In this document: piece after piece, positions 5,340-10,812 of the stretch
Position numbering within the stretch: position 1 is the stretch's first letter
Layout of the letters: each line of letters begins with the position of its first letter
The notes under the pieces: model-generated
Seen by the model: only the letters and a program-made list of their open reading frames with translations
What the model was told of the DNA's origin: nothing
The model's database searches: none
Translations under genes and position numbers: made by a program
NCBI GenBank assembly: GCA_025453855.1
Contig: JALOPO010000028.1
Location: forward strand, 1-10,812
DNA: 10,812 nucleotides
Direction of reading: 5' to 3'
DNA from: Gemmatimonadaceae bacterium
Lineage (GTDB): Bacteria > Gemmatimonadota > Gemmatimonadetes > Gemmatimonadales > Gemmatimonadaceae

Positions 5340-7712
5340 TCACTCGCGTGTCTTGAGGACGGCCACCAGATCAAGCCGGTCGAGCCGTCGTCGCATGAGC
5401 GCTGCGGCCAGCACCGCCGCGGCCACGACCACCAGCGCTGCCCCCGCGTTCAGCATCGGCGAGATGAGCACGGGAAAGCGCTGGTCTTCGGACTGGAAGG
5501 CGCGCGTGAGCAGGGTGGTGAGTCCCGCCCCGCCGACCAGCCCGATCGGCAGCGCCACCGCGACCAGCGCCCCCTGCTCGCCGAGCAGGAGGAGCGCCAC
5601 CTCGCGCCGCGTGAAGCCGAGCACGCGCAGGCTGGCGAGTTCGCGCGCGCGCTCCGAGAGCGCGATGCGCGCCCCGTTGTAGACGGCGCCGAGCGCGATC
5701 ACGACCGCGCAGACGACGACGAGCGTCCCCGACACGCGGAGCCCTTCGAGCATCTGGCGATCCCATGCCGCCACCAGTGCGTGGCGCGACGACGCGCCGG
5801 TGACCGCCGGTACCCGCTTGAGGCCGGCCAGGAGCGTCGGCTCGCGCTGCGGATCGATGCGCAGCCAGGCCCCGGAGACACGCCCGCCATCGCCGACCAG
5901 CCGGTCGAGCGCGTCGGCGGCCATGTAGATGTTCCGGCCGAACAGCTCGTCGAGGAGCGCCACGACCGGCACCGCGCGCGGCTCCCCGCCGCGCTCGAGC
6001 AGCTCGATCCGGAGCGAGTCGCCCACGTGCACGCCGAGTCGGGCGGCGAAGGCGGCACCGACCACCGCGCCCGACGGCGGAACGGCATGCACGCGCCCCT
6101 CCTGGTCGACGAGGCGGTGCAGTGCACCACCGGGCGGCATCCCGGTGATGGCGGTCGTCCGGACCACCGTCCCGCGCCGCACACGCACGGGCACGATACG
6201 GAACGACTCGGTGACCAGCACACCGGGCAGGCGCGTCAGCTCGCGCGCGGCGTCCGGCGGGCGCGGCCGATCGAAGCTCACCGCCACGTCCTCGCGCTGC
6301 GCGACGCGGAACTGCACGTCGGCCATGTGGAAGGCGGCGGCGAAGAGGGCGAGCGTGCCGCTGAGCAGCGCGAGCGCCATCGCGACGCCGATGCTCGTCG
6401 AGGCGGCGCGGGCCGGCCGGTGCTCCACGTGGCGCAGCACCATGCGCAGCGCGGACGGCAGGGCGCGCACGACGCCAAGGCGCTCGAGCAGCAGGGGGCG
6501 ATAGCGCTCGGGCGATTCGCCGCGGAGCGCCTCGGCCGGCGCGAGCGACGCCGCGCCACGCACGGCCACCCACGCGCCGGCGAGGGCGGCGGCTCCACTC
6601 GCCACGATCGCGCCGAGCGCCGACACGGGATCGAGCGCGAACGCGATCGCGGGAAAGCGGAGGACGTTCGCGTAGAGCCCGGTATAAAGGCCGCCCAGCC
6701 AGACACCGAGCGCGACGCCCGCGATCGAGCCGACGAGCACCACGGCGCCCGCGAAAGCCAGGAAGTGCCCGGCGACTTCGCGATCGGTGTAGCCGAAGGC
6801 CTTGAGTGCGGCGATCTCGATGCGCTGCGTCGCGACGAGGCGACCGAGCACCACGTTGAGCAGGAAGGCGGCGACGGCGAGGAAGATCAGCGGGAGCATG
6901 AGCCCGAAGACGCGGAGCTGCCGGAACTCGCCTTCGAGGATCGCATGCGAGGGCTGCCGCTCGCGCGCCACCGCGCCCGTGCCGCCATAGGGTGCGAGGA
7001 TGGAATCCACGGCGGCGATCACGGGCGCCGGATCGACGCCCGGCGCGAGCCCGAGCATGATGTCGTTGAAGGCGCCGCGGAGGCCGAGCGCCGACTCGGC
7101 CGCGTCACGGGCGAGCCAGAGCACGCCGAAGGCGCGCTCGTCGGCGGTGTAGCCGGGGGCGGCGCTCAACTCCCAGATGAAGCGCGGCGCGATGGCGATC
7201 CCCACCACCTGCACGCGCCGCCAGCGCCCCTCGAGCACCGCCCCGATGGAGTCGCCCACGCCCAGGGCATTGGCGCGCGCGAAGCCGGCGCTGACCACCG
7301 CCTCGTCGACGGCATGCGGGCGCGCGCGGCGACCGCTCACCAGGTGGAGGCGATCGAGCCCGGCGCCCGCATCGTCGGGAAGCGAGACGACGCGCCCGCC
7401 CGCCGGCAGGTCGAGGCCGGGCACGTCGAGCGACGCGAAGCCGGTCACGCGCGGATCGACGACCGTGACGCCAGGGATCGCCGCCAGACGGGTCGCCACC
7501 GGGAGCGGGACGCGTGTCGCGCCCGCGAAGACATGGCCGAAGCGCGCGCGCGTGTAGTAGTCGTCGCGCGCGTGCTGCAACGACCGGCGCGTCCCGTACA
7601 TCGCCACCACGAGCATCACGCCGCAGGCCACCACCGCCGCCGTCGAGACGACCTGGCCACGCAGGCGCCAGAGATCACGCAGCAGCTTGCGGTGCAGCGC
7701 GGCGATCACCAC
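5340..7712 (-). CDS. ABC transporter permease, two FtsX modules, 790 aa
   Basis: This is the membrane subunit of an ABC exporter of the FtsX/LolCE/MacB superfamily. Eight membrane helices are visible at about 21-40, 269-291, 316-341, 362-388, 436-460, 661-685, 714-736 and 754-774, with two large periplasmic domains (about 41-268 and 461-660). This is the one-plus-three, one-plus-three plan of a fused two-module permease, about twice the 400 residues of single-module MacB-type proteins. Each module has the coupling-helix motif that contacts the ATPase: EIAALKAFGYTDREV (299-313) and ELASLRVLGFTRREV (691-705). The start is one of two adjacent GTG codons, 7712 or 7709. The latter gives a GTGA overlap of 4 bases with the ATPase stop and sits 8 bases after GGAG. 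The overlap implies translational coupling. Confidence 0.95.
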   Translation of the reverse strand: MVIAALHRKLLRDLWRLRGQVVSTAAVVACGVMLVVAMYGTRRSLQHARDDYYTRARFGHVFAGATRVPLPVATRLAAIPGVTVVDPRVTGFASLDVPGLDLPAGGRVVSLPDDAGAGLDRLHLVSGRRARPHAVDEAVVSAGFARANALGVGDSIGAVLEGRWRRVQVVGIAIAPRFIWELSAAPGYTADERAFGVLWLARDAAESALGLRGAFNDIMLGLAPGVDPAPVIAAVDSILAPYGGTGAVARERQPSHAILEGEFRQLRVFGLMLPLIFLAVAAFLLNVVLGRLVATQRIEIAALKAFGYTDREVAGHFLAFAGAVVLVGSIAGVALGVWLGGLYTGLYANVLRFPAIAFALDPVSALGAIVASGAAALAGAWVAVRGAASLAPAEALRGESPERYRPLLLERLGVVRALPSALRMVLRHVEHRPARAASTSIGVAMALALLSGTLALFAAAFHMADVQFRVAQREDVAVSFDRPRPPDAARELTRLPGVLVTESFRIVPVRVRRGTVVRTTAITGMPPGGALHRLVDQEGRVHAVPPSGAVVGAAFAARLGVHVGDSLRIELLERGGEPRAVPVVALLDELFGRNIYMAADALDRLVGDGGRVSGAWLRIDPQREPTLLAGLKRVPAVTGASSRHALVAAWDRQMLEGLRVSGTLVVVCAVVIALGAVYNGARIALSERARELASLRVLGFTRREVALLLLGEQGALVAVALPIGLVGGAGLTTLLTRAFQSEDQRFPVLISPMLNAGAALVVVAAAVLAAALMRRRLDRLDLVAVLKTRE

Positions 7713-8497
7713 GTGAGCTCCGAGGGCGACACGCGCGTCGTGTTGCGTGACGCCTCGCTGATCCGGCCACTCGTCATGCGCAGGACGCGATCGGCCATGG
7801 CGGCGATCGGCGCATTGTGCGTGATGACGATGGTGGCGGTCCCGAGCTCGCGATTGACCTGGTCGATCACGCCGAGCACGAGGCGCCCGGTCTCGGCATC
7901 GAGCGCGCCCGTGGGCTCGTCGCAGAGGAGGACGTCGGGGCGCTTGGCGATGGCGCGCGCGATGGCGACGCGCTGCTGCTCGCCGCCGGAGAGCTGCGCG
8001 GGAAAGTGGTCGAGGCGCTCGCCCAGGCCCACCAGGCGGAGCGCCTCCTCCGCCGGCATGGGGGCGCGCGCGATGTCGGTGACGAGGGCCACGTTCTCGC
8101 GCGCGGTGAGCGCGGGGATGAGGTTGTAGAACTGGAAGACGAAGCCCACGTGCTCACGCCGGAAGCGGGTCAGCGCATCGGCGTCGGCGCGCGTGAGGTC
8201 GCGCGACGCGCCCTGGACGGGCGTGAAGCGCACGGTGCCGACCGTCGGCACGTCGAGCCCGCCAAGGATGTTGAGGAGCGTGCTCTTGCCGCTGCCCGAG
8301 GCGCCCAGGAGCACGAGCAGCTCCCCCGCATGCACGTCGAGGTCGACATCGCGCAGCGCGACGACGTCGACATCGCCCATGTGGTAGGTCTTGCCGAGGC
8401 CGCGCACCTCGAAGACCGCGCCGGGCGTGCCACGGGCATCGCGTGCCGGTTCGTCCCACGCGGTGACGCGGTCGACCAGTGCCTCCGGAATGCGCAT
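7706..8497 (-). CDS. ABC transporter ATP-binding subunit, LolD/MacB-ATPase type, 263 aa
   Basis: This ATPase powers the permease encoded next to it. All signature elements are present in order: A-loop Tyr38 (GKTYHMGD), Walker A GASGSGKST (65-73), Q-loop Gln122 in FQFYNLIPALTARENV, signature LSGGEQQR (169-176), Walker B VLLCDEPTGALD (189-200) with Glu194, and the switch histidine His227 (ITHN). The FQFYNLIP and ENV pattern and the close permease link match the MacB/LolD/FtsE branch of exporters. An N-terminal extension of about 28 residues precedes the fold. I chose ATG 8497. A GTG at 8518 in frame would add MSCIVRR, and neither has a clear Shine-Dalgarno. It is the first gene of the operon and is divergent from the Usp fusion gene. 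Confidence 0.95.
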   Translation of the reverse strand: MRIPEALVDRVTAWDEPARDARGTPGAVFEVRGLGKTYHMGDVDVVALRDVDLDVHAGELLVLLGASGSGKSTLLNILGGLDVPTVGTVRFTPVQGASRDLTRADADALTRFRREHVGFVFQFYNLIPALTARENVALVTDIARAPMPAEEALRLVGLGERLDHFPAQLSGGEQQRVAIARAIAKRPDVLLCDEPTGALDAETGRLVLGVIDQVNRELGTATIVITHNAPIAAMADRVLRMTSGRISEASRNTTRVSPSELTW

Positions 8498-8533
8498 GCG
8501 GCGAACGATGCACGACACCGTGTGCCGCGTGCA

Positions 8534-8559
8534 GTCACGGAATGGTCACGCCGTCGTGA
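8534..8559. promoter_or_regulatory. Spaced TCACG half-sites upstream of the ABC operon
   Basis: GTCACG occurs at 8534-8539 and again at 8545-8550, 11 bases apart, so the two copies face the same side of the helix. The second pairs with CGTGA at 8555-8559 as an inverted repeat (TCACG-CCGT-CGTGA). The set lies 37-62 bases upstream of the ATPase start, where a regulator of the operon would bind. No convincing -35/-10 pair for the operon could be picked in this gap. Confidence 0.3.
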
Positions 8560-8565
8560 GGCTTT

Positions 8566-8595
8566 CGCCGACGCGCAGTGCGCCTCGCGTCGGCG
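8566..8595. promoter_or_regulatory. Perfect 10-bp inverted repeat in the divergent gap
   Basis: CGCCGACGCG (8566-8575) and CGCGTCGGCG (8586-8595) are exact reverse complements around a 10-base centre. The dyad lies between the divergent ABC operon and Usp fusion gene, ending 9 bases before the candidate -35 box at 8605. It could be a dimeric regulator site covering both directions, or a transcript hairpin. No T-tract follows on either strand, so a terminator is less likely. Confidence 0.4.
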
Positions 8596-8604
8596 TCCCC
8601 GCGA

Positions 8605-8632
8605 TTGACGGCAGCGCGCGCGTCCCGATCTT
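8605..8632 (+). promoter_or_regulatory. Candidate promoter for the Usp fusion gene
   Basis: TTGACG (8605-8610) matches five of six -35 bases. With a 16-base spacer the -10 candidate GATCTT (8627-8632) matches three of six. Transcription would begin near 8639, which leaves no room for a leader before the ATG at 8642 but about 60 bases before the ATG at 8699, in favour of the later start. Confidence 0.3.
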
Positions 8633-8698
8633 GGAGGTGTCATGCCGCGCGCGGGTTGCCTCCCGGCAGCGCCAGGGCGCGGCGCGCGAGGAGGGATC

Positions 8699-9991
8699 AT
8701 GGCCGTCTCATCCGCTCATCGGGCGAGCGATCCGGGCACGTTCGCCGCGCATCCGCCCCATCGCTGCGTGCTCCTCGCCTCCGACGGCCGCGCCGGCGGC
8801 ACCGCCACCGCCGCGACGGCGCGGCGCGTCGCGACCCGCCTCGGTGCGCCGCTCGTCGTCACGAGCGTACTCGAGCCCTACCCGGTCTACGGCCTCGGCG
8901 ACGACATCGTCGCGCTCTCGCCGGCGATCCTCGCCGAGCGCCGCGCCGAGCTGACGCGCGAGGCGGTCGAGGCACTCGAGCCCGTCCTCGGTCCGCGGGA
9001 TCGCTGGACGCTCGACGTCGTCGACGGGCCACGCGGCCGTGCCCTGGCCGCCCGCGCGAGCGCGCTCGAGGCGCGACTCGTCGTCGTCGGACACGGCCCG
9101 CGCAGCGCACTCGACCGACTCGCGTCGGAGGACGTGGCCGAGCAGCTCGTGAAGCACGGACACGTGCCGGTGCTGGCCGTGTCGCAGGCCATCGACCGTC
9201 CCCTCCGCACGATCGTCGCCGCCACCGACTTCAGCGCGGCGAGCGTGCAGGCGGCGCGCACGGCGGTTGCCCTCCTCGACACGGAGGCCGCCGAGGGTGC
9301 ACGCGTCGTGCTCGTGCACGTGCGGGCACCGTACGCCGAAGGGCTGGGCCTCGACGAGGCCCCCGAGACGTGGATCGCCGCGCGCTTCGCGCGGCTGCGC
9401 GAGCTCCTGCGTCCGGTCGCGCCGTCGTCGGTGACGATCGAGACACGGACGCGGACCGGTGTGGTCGTCGATGAAGTCGAGGCGGTCGCGTCGGAACTCG
9501 GCGCGGAGTGCATCGCCACCGGCACGCATGGCCCCGGCTGGCTCGAACGACTCGTGCTGGGAAGCGTGGCCACCGACGTGCTGCGCCGCTCCGCGCGGCA
9601 CGTGCTCGTCGCGCCGACGCCCGGCGTCGCCGACCGGCTGCGCTGGGAGCTGCAGATGGCCGGCGGGACATCGACCACGCACGACGACGAGTTCGAGGCG
9701 GCCGTGGCGCTGTTCACGCGACGCAACATCGGTCGCATCGCCCACCTCGCCACCGGGTCGCGCGAGAGCGACCGGACCGTGGCGTGGGCGCGTGGCCAGC
9801 ACTTCCGCGGCGCGACCTTCGACGGGCACGATCGTGCCTTGAGCATCATGCTGGGCGGTGCCGACGGTGCGCACCTGACGCACGTGGTGCGCGACGTGCG
9901 CCGCGTGGAGCTCTTCGCGCAGGACGACGCGCACGACCGCGGCCTGCTCGTCGAGAGCGGCGCCGGGCACGTCACGATCACGCTCGACTGA
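8699..9991 (+). CDS. Tandem universal stress protein fused to a DUF5335-like domain, 430 aa
   Basis: Usp domains are cytoplasmic nucleotide-binding stress modules. Usp domain 1 covers about 22-161 (CVLLASDGRAGG start) and Usp domain 2 about 169-307 (TIVAATDFSAAS start). Domain 2 keeps the ATP motif G-x2-G-x9-G-S (GTHGPGWLERLVLGS, 275-289). Domain 1 has only GHGPRSALDRLASE at the same place, so it has probably lost canonical binding. Residues about 311-430 form a third domain. Its pattern FTRRNIGRIAHL, then FDGHDRALSIMLGG and HLTHVVRDVRRVEL, matches what I recall of DUF5335, small proteins usually encoded alone. I chose ATG 8699, preceded by AGGAGG 4 bases upstream. ATG 8642 also has GGAGG 4 bases upstream but adds a Gly/Arg/Pro leader of 19 residues unlike Usp proteins. 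It is divergent from the ABC operon. Confidence 0.92.
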   Translation: MAVSSAHRASDPGTFAAHPPHRCVLLASDGRAGGTATAATARRVATRLGAPLVVTSVLEPYPVYGLGDDIVALSPAILAERRAELTREAVEALEPVLGPRDRWTLDVVDGPRGRALAARASALEARLVVVGHGPRSALDRLASEDVAEQLVKHGHVPVLAVSQAIDRPLRTIVAATDFSAASVQAARTAVALLDTEAAEGARVVLVHVRAPYAEGLGLDEAPETWIAARFARLRELLRPVAPSSVTIETRTRTGVVVDEVEAVASELGAECIATGTHGPGWLERLVLGSVATDVLRRSARHVLVAPTPGVADRLRWELQMAGGTSTTHDDEFEAAVALFTRRNIGRIAHLATGSRESDRTVAWARGQHFRGATFDGHDRALSIMLGGADGAHLTHVVRDVRRVELFAQDDAHDRGLLVESGAGHVTITLD

Positions 9992-10046
9992 CGCGCCCCC
10001 GACGCGACGGCACCGGGATCACGGCGACGACGCCCGTGCCTCCCGG

Positions 10047-10065
10047 CGCCGCGGGCTTCGCGGCG
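10047..10065. terminator. Hairpin between convergent genes, possible bidirectional terminator
   Basis: CGCCGCG (10047-10053) and CGCGGCG (10059-10065) pair perfectly around a 5-base loop. This lies 55 bases after the Usp fusion stop and 11 bases past the stop of the minus-strand gene that ends at 10077. No T-tract follows on either side, so strength is uncertain. The position between converging genes is the main support. Confidence 0.4.
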
Positions 10066-10076
10066 GGGCGGCGCGC

Positions 10077-10812
10077 TCAGCGCGCCACCACCCCCACGTT
10101 GTCGACGAAGATCGTCCCCGCGTGCCGACGGTCGAAGCGGAACCGGATCGCCACGACCTGTGCGGGATCGAAGCCCGGCAGCGCCTGCGCGAAGCGTTCG
10201 AGCGGGAACTCGGCGCGTTGCAGGACGTGCTCGTGCGCGCGCCCGTCCCCGACCGCGCGCTTCTCGACCCACTTCCACTTGTAGAGCGAGATCGTGAGCG
10301 GCCGGCGCACCACCGCCCCCTCGTCGAGCGCGAGCTGCGCCTCGCGCCCGTCGGCCAGCCGCAGCGCGACGGTCACGCGCGGGGGGAGCGTGTCGGCGCT
10401 GGTGTCGGGGCCGCGTGCGGCGGGGCGACGGGCACGACGCGAGACGGGCGTCACCGGCGCCGCCGAGTCGCCGACCGCACGCGGGGCGAGCGTGTCCGCA
10501 GGGGCCAGCTCGCTCGGCGTGAGGGCGAGATTGGCGAACTCGAAGGTCAGCCCGCCGGCGTCGCGGAGCGCGCCCCTGTCGCGCGACACGGCGATCTCGT
10601 ACCACGCCGGTGGCACCGGCTGCGTCGTGTCGCGACGCGCGGTCCAGCCGAGCACCACGCCGTGCGTCTCCAGCGACGGCCGCCCGCTCGCACGACCGCG
10701 CAACGACGCCTCACGCCACGTGGCCAGCCCCTCGGCCGCGATCGACGTGCCGGCCGCGGTGGCGGTGGTCACGTCGAGATCCTCCTCGTAGGTCGCGAGC
10801 GGGCGATCACGC
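10077..10812 (-). CDS. 3' part of a gene, beta-sandwich-like C-terminal domain, cut by window edge
   Basis: The frame is open from the right edge to the TGA at 10077, and the codons before the GTG at 10772 (reading RDRPLATYEEDLDV) look fully coding, so that GTG is not the start and at least 244 C-terminal residues are seen. They show alternating beta-strand segments (THGVVLGWTAR, YEIAVSRD, GLTFEFANLAL, RVTVALRLADG, PLTISLYKWKWVEKR, VVAIRFRFDRRHAGTIFVDNVGV). The ending, with a phenylalanine-rich strand and a final VDN, resembles jelly-roll carbohydrate-binding or CIA30-like modules attached to secreted hydrolases. An Ala/Pro/Arg-rich insert of about 45 residues (near 10380-10520) splits the domain. 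The catalytic part, if any, lies outside the window, so no enzyme can be named. Confidence 0.8.
   Translation of the reverse strand, partial: RDRPLATYEEDLDVTTATAAGTSIAAEGLATWREASLRGRASGRPSLETHGVVLGWTARRDTTQPVPPAWYEIAVSRDRGALRDAGGLTFEFANLALTPSELAPADTLAPRAVGDSAAPVTPVSRRARRPAARGPDTSADTLPPRVTVALRLADGREAQLALDEGAVVRRPLTISLYKWKWVEKRAVGDGRAHEHVLQRAEFPLERFAQALPGFDPAQVVAIRFRFDRRHAGTIFVDNVGVVAR

Noticed and set aside
5178..8129. A 983-codon open frame on the plus strand
   Set aside because: It lies antisense to the permease and ATPase, whose motifs are unmistakable. Its His/Arg/Asp-rich product has no recognisable fold.
4145..8497. Naming the operon macAB or lolCDE
   Set aside because: The permease is a double-module protein without a fused ATPase, and an HlyD adaptor is present, so neither name fits well and the substrate is unknown.
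8887..10605. Long minus-strand open frames opposite the Usp fusion gene, one of 420 and one of 572 codons
   Set aside because: The Usp motifs on the plus strand are decisive, and the antisense translations are compositionally biased.

Overview
The window is about 70% G+C with strong G/C bias at third codon positions. It looks like a chromosomal segment from a free-living, Gram-negative-type bacterium. The protein style suggests Gemmatimonadota: secreted proteins with Asp-Ser/Arg-Arg octapeptide repeats, a lipoprotein with a protease-prodomain-like tail, and a Usp protein carrying a DUF5335-like tail. That assignment is inference from recall, not from a search. I see no insertion sequence, phage gene, integrase, CRISPR array or toxin-antitoxin pair. 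The region reads as core or weakly accessory DNA.

Left part (1-3293). A 5' edge of unclear content is followed by a minus-strand gene for a 646-residue exported protein with six cysteines and octapeptide repeats. Upstream of it, on the same strand, lie a tRNA-Ser(GGA) gene with a strong stem-loop just downstream of its 3' end, and a 265-residue soluble protein of unknown function.

Middle (3294-8497). A short divergent intergenic region with operator-like repeats separates the unknown gene from a plus-strand lipoprotein gene. That gene converges on a minus-strand three-gene operon that reads, in transcription order, ABC ATPase, two-module FtsX-type permease, and HlyD-like periplasmic adaptor. 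Together these make a tripartite exporter or envelope-remodelling machine. It lacks only an outer-membrane TolC-type channel, which is not encoded here.

Right part (8498-10812). A divergent control region holds a perfect 10-bp dyad and spaced TCACG half-sites. It separates the ABC operon from a plus-strand gene for a fused stress protein with two Usp domains and a DUF5335-like C-terminal domain. Only the second Usp domain keeps the canonical nucleotide-binding motif. The last feature is the 3' part of a minus-strand gene whose beginning lies beyond the window. Its product ends in a beta-sandwich-like domain.

No new multi-gene system is convincingly present. The most distinctive items are the Usp-Usp-DUF5335 fusion, the stand-alone prodomain-like lipoprotein, and the two proteins I cannot place in a family.
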